Assembly (NCBI GenBank): GCA_005879255.1
Contig: VBKY01000013.1
Coordinates: forward strand, 1 to 31,687
Reading direction: 5' to 3'
Origin: Deltaproteobacteria bacterium
Lineage (GTDB): Bacteria; Desulfobacterota_B; Binatia; UBA9968
DNA: 31,687 nt
The position numbers and the translations under genes are program-made. Under the pieces are notes generated by a model, which was given only the letters and a program-made list of their open reading frames with translations, ran no database searches and was not told the DNA's origin. This document shows positions 18,520-27,489 of this stretch, piece after piece; position 1 is the stretch's first letter, and the number at the start of each line of letters is the position of its first letter.

Positions 18520-18836
18520 GAGTTCCCTAGTTCAACTCCCTAATATCGTTTTTCAACCAGGTAGTCTCTGAAGACATCTTGCCACGGCCGCATAACGGCC
18601 CAATCGTCAGTCGGATTTAATCTCGGCGACATAATAAGATGTCTATGCAGTCCTATACCACAATCCGCGTATAAGTCTCAGCAGAAAATTCGTTTGCTGC
18701 CGCCGCATTCGTGGTGAAACAGGTCCGCCCTTAGAGGCCGAACAGATGGACGTGCATTTTTTAGCTCTGGGTCTTGTGCCCGTTGCTGCAAAGCGTCTAA
18801 TACGTGTATTCTTTGAGCGATAACCCGAAAGAATCA
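18520..18836. promoter_or_regulatory. Divergent intergenic region with a small unassigned minus-strand frame
   Basis: This 317-base stretch separates the minus-strand and plus-strand glycan blocks and must hold both promoters, but neither is clear. TTGAAA at about 18552 on the minus strand has no good partner box. A minus frame 18540-18677 without a start codon ends with well-formed text (RHLIMSPRLNPTDDWAV then MRPWQDVFRDYLVEKRY); it may be the tail of a lost gene. The 5-bp stem GGCCG/CGGCC at about 18586-18600 has no T tract. Confidence 0.4.
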
Positions 18837-19853
18837 ATGATCTCCTTGATCATTCCCACCTATAATCGAGCCGTCGTGTTAAAGCGAGCTTTGGATAGCG
18901 CTATGAATGTGGATCATTCGCCGGCCGACTACGAAATCATCGTCGTAGATAACGGCAGCACCGATGCCACGCCGGCGGTGGTGCAAGACGCGCAGGAAAG
19001 GAAGCCGAAATATAACATCAATTACATTCGAGAGGAGCGGCTTGGGCTGCACAACGCTCGCCATGCCGGAGTCTGGGTGGCCAAAGGAGATATCCTGATC
19101 TTTACCGATGATGACGCCACATTCGCTCCGGGTTGGCTGCGCGCCTATGCCGGGGCTTTTGACGCCCACCCAGAAATGGTCGCTGCCGGTGGGCCAGTTC
19201 GAGCCTCATGGGAGGCTCCGCCGCCTAAATGGCTAGTTGAATTTATGGGCGAGGGGAAAACATTTGGGCTGTTTAGCTTGATGGAGCCCTACAACGAATT
19301 TCGTTTGAATCCGGACGGTATATTTTTTGGTGTCAACATGGCCATTCGAGCGAACGTATTGTTAGAGATGGGCGGCTTTAACCCAGAAGCCTTTGGCGAT
19401 GTATGGCTCGGTGATGGCGAAACCGGTCTAGTTTACAAGCTGTGGAAACACAAAATGCTTATAGGGTATGTGCCGGAGGCATTGGTGTATCACCACATTC
19501 CCCCCGAACGGATGACCGTCCAATATCTTCGCCTCCGCATGGCAAATCAGGGAGTTTGTGATCTCTATTCGGATTTTCATCGCATGCTGCCGAACACTCG
19601 CTCGATGCTCAGACGCGTCAGTGAATTGATATTGAGAAACTGCCGACCGTGGGTAGCCGGGATGCTGGTTAAAAACCGTACAGATGTCCAGTCGCTGGAC
19701 ATCCAACTGGAAAGTGCCAGGACCCAAGCCCAACTGAAGTACATGCTCAAAGTCACGCTTAACAAAAAGTTTCAGAATTTTGTGCTAAAAAAAGACTGGC
19801 TAAATGATCTGCGCCCCATGGAAAAGCGCTCCGACACACCCCAACATGGCTAA
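18837..19853 (+). CDS. Family 2 glycosyltransferase
   Basis: An inverting GT-A glycosyltransferase of 338 residues. It opens with MISLIIPTYNRAVVLKRALD, has the nucleotide-binding VVDNGSTDATPAVV, the metal-binding DDD in ILIFTDDDATFAPGW, and an ED-like acceptor region MAIRANVLLEMGGFNPEAFG followed by GDGETGLVYKLWK. A further start 11 codons upstream (18804) adds residues that do not belong to the GT-A fold, so I start at 18837, although the SD is weak (GAAAGA). It is first in the plus-strand block; the cupin gene follows after 16 bases. The donor cannot be told. Confidence 0.92.
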   Translation: MISLIIPTYNRAVVLKRALDSAMNVDHSPADYEIIVVDNGSTDATPAVVQDAQERKPKYNINYIREERLGLHNARHAGVWVAKGDILIFTDDDATFAPGWLRAYAGAFDAHPEMVAAGGPVRASWEAPPPKWLVEFMGEGKTFGLFSLMEPYNEFRLNPDGIFFGVNMAIRANVLLEMGGFNPEAFGDVWLGDGETGLVYKLWKHKMLIGYVPEALVYHHIPPERMTVQYLRLRMANQGVCDLYSDFHRMLPNTRSMLRRVSELILRNCRPWVAGMLVKNRTDVQSLDIQLESARTQAQLKYMLKVTLNKKFQNFVLKKDWLNDLRPMEKRSDTPQHG

Positions 19854-19869
19854 GGTAACGGAGGAATAA

Positions 19870-20271
19870 ATGGATTTTGTCGAGGAGATAGTCTGGATGG
19901 GCCGCCCGCTGTCGTACATTATTCGGCGCGAGTTAACTCCGATCGCGACAACCTTTCTCACCCCGCCGGAATTCACACACCAGTTGGGATTTGTCGTTTA
20001 CCCCGCGGGCGGCGAGGTGAAACCGCACCTTCACCGCTCACTGGAGCGCAGCATCAAAGGGACTTCAGAGGTACTGCTCATCAAAAAAGGACGTTGCGAG
20101 GTCGATATTTACAATAACGTGAAGGAAACCGTTGCGACGCGGGAACTGCGGGAAGGTGACATTTTGTTGCTGGTGGACGGAGGCCATGGCTTCCGGATGT
20201 TGGAAGACACTGTCTTTGTGGAAATTAAACAAGGTCCTTACACGGGCCTCGACGAGAAAGAACGGTTCTAA
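19870..20271 (+). CDS. Cupin protein of the glycan-cluster type
   Basis: The 133 residues fold as one cupin, with GGEVKPHLHRSLERSIKGT giving the His-x-His metal motif, EVLLIKKGRCEVDIYNN, and the second-motif region EGDILLLVDGGHGFRMLEDT ending KQGPYTGLDEKERF. This pattern is frequent among small cupins of surface-polysaccharide loci, often beside sugar aminotransferases, but I know of no proven reaction for it. GGAGG lies 7 bases before the ATG. It sits between two glycosyltransferases and may be a sugar epimerase/isomerase or a binding protein; its function is left open. Confidence 0.85.
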   Translation: MDFVEEIVWMGRPLSYIIRRELTPIATTFLTPPEFTHQLGFVVYPAGGEVKPHLHRSLERSIKGTSEVLLIKKGRCEVDIYNNVKETVATRELREGDILLLVDGGHGFRMLEDTVFVEIKQGPYTGLDEKERF

Positions 20272-20359
20272 AATCCTACACGGCTAACGCATCCAGTAAC
20301 AAAGCCCTCACGGCGCTATTGGCTGACACCATCGATTTATCGAGGACGCATCCCGATCC

Positions 20360-21610
20360 ATGACCAATTCACGTCCACGCATATTGATCATCTACCCATA
20401 TTCCAGCCTCGATACCAATCCAACCATGACTTTCCTGCTGGAGTCACTCGCGAAGCGCAAAGTATCGGTCGATGTTTTAACTGGTGAACGTGAAGCGTTT
20501 GCAACCCCCGAATCGTTTCTAACTCCAGAATCCTTTGGAAATACGATTCGAGTGGAATTCTTGCCTTTTGACTTCTTCTTCGCCTCCGGGTCACTGAAAC
20601 GCCTGCCCCTACGGATCGCGAGGAGATTCCTGCGTACAGGGCGAAATTCCAACTATCCAATTTGTTTTGATCCCGCTGTTTTTAAATTTCGCCGGACCAA
20701 GCAATATTCTGTGATTATCGGCGTCGATCCGCACGGCATTCGTCTGGCAGATAATTTTAATCAATGGGCTAAAAAGCCGCTGGTTTATATATCATTTGAG
20801 ATTCTTTTTGGCGAAGATGTGGACGGCGGCATCGACCAAGACTTACTATACTGCGCGGAGAGAGCCGCCTGCGAACGGACCTCGTTGGTATTGATTCAGG
20901 ATCATGAGCGAGCTGAAGCCTTTTGTCGCGAAACCTCTTTTCCTTATGATCGAGTTTCGGTGGTGCCCGTCGCGCCACCTCCCCAGGAAATTGTGCGATC
21001 AGATTTTTTGCGAAGGACTTTGAGAATTCCTCCAAATAAGCAAATTGTCCTATACTGTGGGAACCTTCAGAGCTGGTCCTCGCGAGACGAGCTGGCCGAA
21101 ATGGTGTCGTACTGGCCCGATGACTATTGTCTCGTAATACACAATCGCTCGAAAGTTCAACGCACACTGGAACGTTATCTAAAGAGGCTAACTGAGACAG
21201 GAAAAGTTTTCGTCTCAAAGGAACCGGTCGGTAGGAAAGATATGTGCGCTCTCGTAAGTTCTGCTGATTTTGGGCTGGCGCCGTACAAACCGGTTCCGGG
21301 AGAATTGTGGACAGGAAAGAATTTATATCATCTTGGCTTCGCATCCGGAAAAATTTCCTACTATGCTTTGTGCGGGCTCCCTATGCTGGCTCGGCCACTG
21401 CCCGTCTTTGAGCGTGAATTCTCCCGCTACGCGTGCGGAAAAATATACCGCCGGCTCTCTGAGACGGGAAACTTGCTCGAAGAAATGAGCCGGGACTATG
21501 ACAACTACAGCCTAGAATCGAAACGGTTTTACGATGAACGGCTGAATCCTGTAGATGGAATGAATAAGTTCTGTGATCGTCTAATGGAATTAGCCAGAGG
21601 CGGTGGTTGA
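20360..21610 (+). CDS. Glycosyltransferase of GT-B fold (family 1/4-like)
   Basis: The 416 residues have two Rossmann-like halves. The first opens RILIIYPYSSLDTNPTMTFL, followed by an acidic middle region with ISFEILFGEDVDG and CAERAACERTSLVLIQDHER, the pattern seen in GT4 proteins. The second half shows QIVLYCGNLQSWSSRDELAE and SSADFGLAPYKPVPGELWTG, then GKISYYALCGLPMLARPLPV, the place of the EX7E motif; here the first Glu is replaced, so the retaining motif is not canonical. Donor and acceptor are unknown. It follows the cupin by 88 bases and precedes the aminotransferase by 95. Confidence 0.82.
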   Translation: MTNSRPRILIIYPYSSLDTNPTMTFLLESLAKRKVSVDVLTGEREAFATPESFLTPESFGNTIRVEFLPFDFFFASGSLKRLPLRIARRFLRTGRNSNYPICFDPAVFKFRRTKQYSVIIGVDPHGIRLADNFNQWAKKPLVYISFEILFGEDVDGGIDQDLLYCAERAACERTSLVLIQDHERAEAFCRETSFPYDRVSVVPVAPPPQEIVRSDFLRRTLRIPPNKQIVLYCGNLQSWSSRDELAEMVSYWPDDYCLVIHNRSKVQRTLERYLKRLTETGKVFVSKEPVGRKDMCALVSSADFGLAPYKPVPGELWTGKNLYHLGFASGKISYYALCGLPMLARPLPVFEREFSRYACGKIYRRLSETGNLLEEMSRDYDNYSLESKRFYDERLNPVDGMNKFCDRLMELARGGG

Positions 21611-21664
21611 ATGAATTACCGTCAGAGATATTTGAAATTTTGGCACGTCAGGCTTTCCTATGGT

Positions 21665-21697
21665 TAACCGCGGAGGCGCTGAGCCGCGGAGAGAAAT
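21665..21697. repeat. CCGCGGAGGCGC-type short repeat before the aminotransferase gene
   Basis: AACCGCGGAGGCGCTGAGCC, continuing GCGGAGAG, has two CCGCGG palindromes 10 bases apart and looks like the short CGCAGAG-rich dispersed repeats found between genes in many environmental bacteria. Only one copy is in this window. The region also supplies the weak ribosome site GAGAGAAATAG before the next ATG. Confidence 0.4.
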
Positions 21698-21705
21698 AGA
21701 AAGTT

Positions 21706-22839
21706 ATGATACCGGTCAACGAGCCACTGCTGGGAAAGCGTGAAGAAGAGCTCGTGCTAGAGTGTCTGCGCTCGGGTTGGATTTCTTCGGCCGGCAAGTT
21801 CATCGAGGATTTCGAACAGCGCTGGGCCGATTATTGTGGAAGGCGTTATGGGATCGCAGTGAGCAATGGCACGGCCGCACTGCAGCTGGCTTTCGCCTGC
21901 ATCGGACTCAAGCCTGGCGATGAGGTGATCCTGCCGACGTTTACGATTATTTCATGCGCTCTCGCGGTGATCTACAACGGCGGTGTGCCAGTTCTTGTCG
22001 ATTCCGATCCACGGACTTGGTGCATGGACGTCGAGCAAGTGAAAAACAAAATCAGTCAGAAAACGCGTGCAATTATGCCGGTGCATATTTATGGCCATCC
22101 CGTTGACATGAACCCACTGGAACTTTTGGCAGAGAAGCACGGCTTGGCCATCGTCGAAGACGCGGCGGAAGCGCACGGCGCCGAGTTCCTTTCGGAACGG
22201 AACGCGACGAATTCCGTTTGGCGGCGTTGCGGCAGCTTCGGAACTCTGAGCTGTTTCAGCTTCTACGCCAACAAGCTCGTTAGCACGGGCGAAGGAGGGA
22301 TGGTGCTGACGAACGACTCGGGACTGGCAGAAAAGGCTCGTTCGCTCCGCAATCTCTGTTTTCAACCAAATCGTCGCTTCTATCACGAAGAATTAGGTTT
22401 CAATTTCCGACTGACGAATTTGCAAGCAGCGCTTGGAGTGGCACAGCTAGAAAAAATTGATGAAATTGTCGCTAGGAAGCGCTGGATGGGACAAACCTAT
22501 AATCGCTTATTGAAAGACATTGACGGTTTAGAATTGCCGCCGGAAGAGCCCTGGGCCCGAAGCGTTTATTGGATGTACGGCGTGGTCCTTTCCGAAAAAA
22601 TCGGCATGGATGCGAGCCAATTCGCGCAACGCTTATGGCAGCGGGAAATCGAAACCCGTCCCTTCTTTTTAGGAATGCATGAACAGCCTGTCTTACATAA
22701 GCGCGGGTTATTCGTCGAAGAGAGCTATCCCGTAGCTGAACGCCTTGCACGCCGCGGCCTCTATCTTCCTTCCGGTCTGGCTTTAACTGAGGAGCAGTTG
22801 ACGCGCGTATCCGAAGCGGTTCACGAGGTGCTTTCGTGA
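21706..22839 (+). CDS. GDP-perosamine synthase-like PLP aminotransferase (DegT/DnrJ/EryC1)
   Basis: The family member most like this, as I recall it, is GDP-perosamine synthase (Per/RfbE), which aminates GDP-4-keto-6-deoxymannose. The 377 residues match. Diagnostic stretches are LRSGWISSAGKFIEDFEQRW, AVSNGTAALQLAFACIGLKP, MPVHIYGHPVDMNPLELLAE, IVEDAAEAHGAEF, and FSFYANKLVSTGEGGM with the PLP lysine near residue 190, then the sugar-binding ETRPFFLGMHEQPV. A GDP-mannose 4,6-dehydratase gene lies at 30202-31191, which supplies the substrate. Other sugar aminotransferases of this fold cannot be fully excluded. Its stop overlaps the GTG of the methyltransferase by 4 bases. Confidence 0.9.
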   Translation: MIPVNEPLLGKREEELVLECLRSGWISSAGKFIEDFEQRWADYCGRRYGIAVSNGTAALQLAFACIGLKPGDEVILPTFTIISCALAVIYNGGVPVLVDSDPRTWCMDVEQVKNKISQKTRAIMPVHIYGHPVDMNPLELLAEKHGLAIVEDAAEAHGAEFLSERNATNSVWRRCGSFGTLSCFSFYANKLVSTGEGGMVLTNDSGLAEKARSLRNLCFQPNRRFYHEELGFNFRLTNLQAALGVAQLEKIDEIVARKRWMGQTYNRLLKDIDGLELPPEEPWARSVYWMYGVVLSEKIGMDASQFAQRLWQREIETRPFFLGMHEQPVLHKRGLFVEESYPVAERLARRGLYLPSGLALTEEQLTRVSEAVHEVLS

Positions 22840-23609
22840 GTGAGCCGTTCGGATCCATTTACGCTGATTGTTACGACGCGCTCTACCAGGAGAAAGACTA
22901 TGAAGCCGAGTGCGACCTGATCGAGCGGTTGCTTCGTACTTACGGCGACGGGAACATCAGCAGCATTCTGGATCTCGGTTGTGGAACCGGAAACCATGCG
23001 ATTCCGCTTTCGGCGCGAGGGTTTGAAGTAATTGGGGTTGACCGATCGGCGTCCATGTTGGCGCAGGCCCGCAAGAAAGCTGCCCGATCTTCTCCCCCTG
23101 AGCGCGATGCTTTCTATCAGGCGGATATCCAGAGCCTGGATCTTGGGCGGCAATTCGATGCCGCGTTGCTGATGTTTGCGGTGCTCGGCTATCAATTGGA
23201 GAACGCCGACGTGATGGCGACTCTACGCACTGCCCGGCGACACTTGCGTTCGGGAGGACTTCTTTTATTCGACGTGTGGTATGGCCCGGCGGTGCTTTTC
23301 CAACGCCCCTCCGAGCGCGTAAAAATCATTCCGACATCGGATGGAAAAATCTTGCGGGTATCGTCGAGCGAACTCGACACCCGCGGCCACACTTGCACCG
23401 TCCGTTTTCACGTGTGGAAATTCGCTGCCGAGCGGCTGCTGAGCGAGACGGAGGAAGAACACACGGTTCGTTATTTTTTCCCGCTGGAGCTCGAATTATT
23501 TTTGGAATCCACTGGCTTTACCCCTGTTCGTCTCGCCGCTTTTCCCGAATTCCAGCGCGATGCCGATGAGAAAACTTGGAATGTGTTGGCGGTCGCGCGC
23601 GTGGTATAG
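22836..23609 (+). CDS. SAM-dependent methyltransferase, likely sugar N-methyltransferase (DesVI/TylM1 type)
   Basis: The 257 residues begin at GTG, overlapping the aminotransferase stop (GTGA). Motif I is ILDLGCGTGNHAIPLSARGF, followed by VIGVDRSASMLAQARKKA and an acidic second motif (YQADIQSLDLGRQFDAALLM). The N-terminal FGSIYADCYDALYQEKDYEA and the later FAVLGYQLENADVMATLRTA and GGLLLFDVWYGPAV layout resemble the N,N-dimethyltransferases of amino sugars (DesVI, TylM1), as recalled from family features. With the perosamine synthase upstream, methylation of the 4-amino group is a reasonable inference; other acceptors remain possible. Confidence 0.8.
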   Translation: MSEPFGSIYADCYDALYQEKDYEAECDLIERLLRTYGDGNISSILDLGCGTGNHAIPLSARGFEVIGVDRSASMLAQARKKAARSSPPERDAFYQADIQSLDLGRQFDAALLMFAVLGYQLENADVMATLRTARRHLRSGGLLLFDVWYGPAVLFQRPSERVKIIPTSDGKILRVSSSELDTRGHTCTVRFHVWKFAAERLLSETEEEHTVRYFFPLELELFLESTGFTPVRLAAFPEFQRDADEKTWNVLAVARVV

Positions 23610-23686
23610 TGCGGTTTTATGCCTGTTCGCGTCGGAGTTTTCTCCAAGCGTTGCGGTTAAGTGACAAATTATTGCGAGCAGAGCGC

Positions 23687-24991
23687 ATGTTAGTTTGGTT
23701 CTACGTCAATTTCTTTAAACCACTCGAGAACTTCTTGAAGCCCTCATTAAAGAAAATATTAGGCCGCAACGTTTACATCTGGACAGGTCTCAAACGAGGG
23801 CGTTCCAGATTGCTCCACGGTCTTCCTAGTTCATTGGTAAAGACTGACAAAGTACCGCACCGCATTGCTTATCCTTGGCCTGATAGAAAAAGGCCTTTTG
23901 GTGTGAACGTTGCCGGAAACTTCGGCTCCGAGAAAGGTCTCGGCGAAGCAGTGCGATCATCTGTCCGGGCTCTCAAAGCGGCCTCGGTTCCTTACGTCGT
24001 GAACAACTTTGTAGATCCCGATTCGGTTAATTTGGAATCCGAGGTTCAGGCATTCGATCAAGACAATCCGCACGCGGTGAATTTGATTCATCTGAACTTT
24101 GACATTGTTCCGACATTCGCAATGGAAAAAGGCCATATGTACTTTGCAGGTCGATACAATATCGGCTGCTGGTTTTGGGAGTTGTCTAAGTTTCCAGAAG
24201 AGTGGTATTCCAATTTTGATTACTTTAATGAGCTTTGGGCAAGCTCGAACTTCATCCAAGATTCCCTCTCACGAGTCTCTCCGATCCCGGTTATCAAAAT
24301 GCCTCTTGCGCTTGCTCCTCAAGTTCCAATTGGCCTCCGCCTTAATCGTTCACATTTTCATATTCCCGATGACAAATTTGTTTTTTTGTTCATTTTTGAC
24401 TTTGACAGTGCTATCGACAGAAAGAATCCGTTAGGGCTTATTGAAGCATTCAAACGCGCCTTCCACAGAACGGAAGATGTCTTCCTCTATTTAAAGTCTG
24501 TACACGGAAACCAGCATTCGCATGACTTTGCGTCGCTCCGTGTAGCGGCGGGCGGGCAAACAAACATTACCATAACTGACGCGGTCTATACTCGTGAAGA
24601 AGTCGACGCTCTGGTGCACTTTTGCGATTGTTACGTGTCTCTCCATCGATCGGAAGGGTTCGGTTTTCCGATCGCTGAAGCCATGAAAGCCGGGAAACCA
24701 GTTGTTGTCACTGCATATTCCGGCAATATGGACTTCACAAATTCCGAAAATAGTTTTCTAGTGAATTACAAACTTAGCCGTATTGAACAGGAAGGACCAT
24801 ATCCGAAAAGCTATTTTTGGGCCGATCCAGACCTCGACCAGGCTGCGCAACAGATGCGTTTCGTATATGAAAACAGAGAGGCGGCAGCGGAACGCGGTCA
24901 ACGAGGCAGGGACACCGTTCTGAAACTGTTTGACCCGGTCGTTGCCGGCACACGGATGAAAGAACGCCTTAAAAGAATCACCTCTATGTGA
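23687..24991 (+). CDS. Family 4-like glycosyltransferase
   Basis: From the ATG at 23687 it has 434 residues. The frame is open to 23576, but those 37 codons overlap the methyltransferase end and carry no domain, so the later start is chosen despite a weak ribosome site. The N-terminal half has FGVNVAGNFGSEKGLGEAVR, then NLIHLNFDIVPTF and GCWFWELSKFPEEWYSNF. The C-terminal Glycos_transf_1 half has FIFDFDSAIDRKNPLGLIEA, SLHRSEGFGFPIAEAMKAGK with the EX7E motif, and VVVTAYSGNMDFTNSENS. This is the type found in polysaccharide loci for adding rhamnose or mannose-like sugars; the donor is not determined. It ends the plus-strand block, facing the decayed membrane gene 54 bases away. Confidence 0.88.
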   Translation: MLVWFYVNFFKPLENFLKPSLKKILGRNVYIWTGLKRGRSRLLHGLPSSLVKTDKVPHRIAYPWPDRKRPFGVNVAGNFGSEKGLGEAVRSSVRALKAASVPYVVNNFVDPDSVNLESEVQAFDQDNPHAVNLIHLNFDIVPTFAMEKGHMYFAGRYNIGCWFWELSKFPEEWYSNFDYFNELWASSNFIQDSLSRVSPIPVIKMPLALAPQVPIGLRLNRSHFHIPDDKFVFLFIFDFDSAIDRKNPLGLIEAFKRAFHRTEDVFLYLKSVHGNQHSHDFASLRVAAGGQTNITITDAVYTREEVDALVHFCDCYVSLHRSEGFGFPIAEAMKAGKPVVVTAYSGNMDFTNSENSFLVNYKLSRIEQEGPYPKSYFWADPDLDQAAQQMRFVYENREAAAERGQRGRDTVLKLFDPVVAGTRMKERLKRITSM

Positions 24992-25045
24992 GCCGTGGCG
25001 GACTGAACTGAGTATGTTCAACTTCGCCGACACGTTGACTGAATA

Positions 25046-26692
25046 TCAGTTCCGGTCAATTTCGTTTCGATGAAAGATCAATATAGCCCGATCTTCAGGC
25101 AACGGCGGTTGTAGCTCAAATAGCTCACTACTCTGAGCCTTTTGCAGCATCGGGAGATAATTTCGGTTTATCGCTTGAAGGTGAGCATCTTCTGACGGAA
25201 CCGGATTGGAGTTAGGATTCATCGTAATGTAATAGCGCGTGTTTGAGAGAATATTATTCCATATTTTGTCTGGATCAGCCTCATAGCCGAAGGACCCATA
25301 ACGACAGCCGATTGGCCTATGGAGAACGCGATGTTTGGCGGCAAGATAATTGGCTGGCGTCGTTGAGCCAAGGTTTCTCGATGCCGATAATGTTTAAGTA
25401 CAGCTGAGACCCATGTCAGTGCAAGTTTTGGCGACGATTGCATTGAGAGCTATGCTTTCCTTCTGGCCGCTAATGGTATTCGGTACCAGCAACCACCCGG
25501 GCGTTGTAGTAGCGAGCGTCATTAGACCTAAGGCTTGACCGTACGTGGTCGCGAGTTGCGCTAAAAATAAAAGCGTTGCTAAACCTGCGAGGATAGGGGC
25601 GCCTATTTGGGCAACGCTCCAACAGATGACCAGGCCGACGTATGGCAATAAAGGCAAAAGATACCTCAATTCTCTGTTGGTACTAAAGGAAAACACGGTT
25701 AGAACGATTACTATTTGCGACAAAGCAATCAAAGTGCACATTGTGAAGTGTTTAGGCGCGAGCCGTCTTTTAATTAAATGAAGGCTCACGGCTGACGCAA
25801 AAAGCGCGCTACTCAGAAGAAAAATACTCGGCAGGAAAAAACTATTCCGCACAGCTCCTACCCAATACATTATCGTGTTAAGAAACGTGTCTGTTTTACC
25901 GTATATTTCTGCGATCGGCCCGGACGAGGATACTGAAACATGCTGTATGACACGAGTAATATTTCTGGAGTACCATCGAATCGCAGCTAAATTTAATAGA
26001 AGGTCAGCAGCAAACATCGTCACAACATAGCTTTTATTCCGGCCCGCTCTTCACAGAGGATGGCGCAGGCCGGAAAAGATACCAGAGCGCAACTAACGCT
26101 GGCCCCGCGCAGTAAAGAGGGGAACTCACTTTGGCTAGCATGGCCATCGGAGTGGCCAACAGCAATTGACTTAAGATCGAAGTTGGGGCCATTTGGGCGC
26201 AAAGCTCATAATGAGTACGAACCAACCGACGGCCAGAAGCTGTAGCGGTTCGGTCAAGTATTGATGCGACATAGCTACGAACAATGGAGCGGAGGCAATT
26301 ACAAGGCAGCCTGTGATGGCAACTAATTCATTGCGAGCCGACAAATCGCAGCGCGGCACATGAGCAGGAGTGTGAGAGCCTGTGTCAGTACAATCGATAC
26401 CAACAATGCCGTGTCGATTGAGCCCAGTAAGTAACCCACCGGTACAAAAAATTGACCCAGCCAGGATACTCCAGGGCTTGCTCATGGAGTATATTGAAGA
26501 TCAGCCGTAGCCAACGCTTGGGTGAATGACTCAGCATATAAAATAATTCTACCGAACCCTTACCATAGATGGCCTCGTCCCACATCCAAACCGATTTATC
26601 GAGAGCTATCCAGATGAGACTGGGAGAGACCATCGCCACAGGCACCAGATAGATAGCAGCGATTTAACCTTGCTTGTAAGAGTGAAATTCAT
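25046..26692 (-). pseudogene. GT39/ArnT-like membrane glycosyltransferase, decayed by frameshifts and a stop
   Basis: Piecing together minus-strand frames restores one polytopic protein of about 540 residues: start ATG 26692 (MNFTLTSKVK), a shift near 26660 to IAAIYLVPVAMVSP and the catalytic-loop pattern DKSVWMWDEAIYGKGS typical of PMT/ArnT-type enzymes. Further shifts are near 26460 (to LGQFFVPVGYLLGSIDTALL), 26350 (to ARNELVAITGCLV), 26215 (to RTHYELCAQMAPTS) and 26035 (to FAADLLLNLAAIRWYSRN). RELRYLLPLLPYVGLV is the conserved C-terminal arginine region. An in-frame TAA (25394-25396) is followed by another 115 sense codons to the stop at 25046 with a plausible protein tail. Such enzymes use polyprenyl-phosphate sugars. 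The six lesions make it non-functional if the assembly is right. The intact methyltransferase gene lies 21 bases upstream. Confidence 0.85.
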
Positions 26693-26713
26693 GCGCCGCA
26701 ACTTCCTTCTAGG

Positions 26714-27484
26714 CTAATCCACACGCCGCAGTACAATCTGCGCAAACATGGCTAGTTGGTTGTTCCAGCGGCCGAGCGCGTTTTCCATGTGGCGCCAAAG
26801 CCCGAAGCTCCAGCCGGGAACAAGACTACGGAGCGAAATACCTCCGGAAACAAGATAGCGAAAAGGCATGATCGGCTTAATCAGTTCGATCTGCCAGTAA
26901 CGAAACTCCCGCTCAAATTGCAGCCGATCCCTGTTAAAAATTATCCAGGGAAGCGCGTCATTCGCACTGGATAGAGGACCACCGGCTGGAAGTTCCCACG
27001 ACGGGCTCTCAGGCTCGAAAGGTTCGTGGTGTAGTCGGCCATAGACGAATCGCGACCATGAGCTGACCCACGGCTCAATCATGGCCACGACGCCACCGGG
27101 ACGGACGCAGCGCGCGGCCTCGGCAAAAAAAAGTCGCGGTCTCGGGAGATGATGCAACACATTGGTCATCACGATACCGCGTAAAGATCTGGCGGCAAAC
27201 GGCAAGCGCGACCCATCTAGCACCGCTTGAATACCAGGGCAGTAAAAAAGCTCTGAAGTAATTAGGTGGGGGATAACAGCGCTCATGAATCCGCCGCCTG
27301 ATCCCAGTTCGAGCACGGCCGCTTCACTCGACGGCAACGTCGCGCTGATCGCTCGATACCACTCGTGATAAATCTGCCGTAAGAAGCTCTTTTCTTGGAT
27401 GATCTGTAGCCGCAGATGCGTGGTGCGCGGGTCGTCGATATCCAGACCTCTGGTCAGGGGATGAGCGAACCACGTTTCAAGCAT
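26714..27484 (-). CDS. Class I SAM-dependent methyltransferase
   Basis: The 256 residues carry motif I AAVLELGSGGGFMSAVIPHL, a post-I loop, and LRGIVMTNVLHHLPRPRLFF, then ARCVRPGGVVAMIEPWVSSW, all typical of Methyltransf_11. The C-terminal half (about 150-256) is aromatic-rich and basic and does not match a domain I can name. The coding strand contains T8 (27124-27131) in codons for LFFAE. It starts 5 bases after the fusion gene's stop, so it is cotranscribed with it. The substrate is unknown, and as its neighbours are glycosyltransferases, a glycan or lipid-linked sugar is a fair guess. Confidence 0.88.
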   Translation of the reverse strand: MLETWFAHPLTRGLDIDDPRTTHLRLQIIQEKSFLRQIYHEWYRAISATLPSSEAAVLELGSGGGFMSAVIPHLITSELFYCPGIQAVLDGSRLPFAARSLRGIVMTNVLHHLPRPRLFFAEAARCVRPGGVVAMIEPWVSSWSRFVYGRLHHEPFEPESPSWELPAGGPLSSANDALPWIIFNRDRLQFEREFRYWQIELIKPIMPFRYLVSGGISLRSLVPGWSFGLWRHMENALGRWNNQLAMFAQIVLRRVD

Positions 27485-27489
27485 GACTC

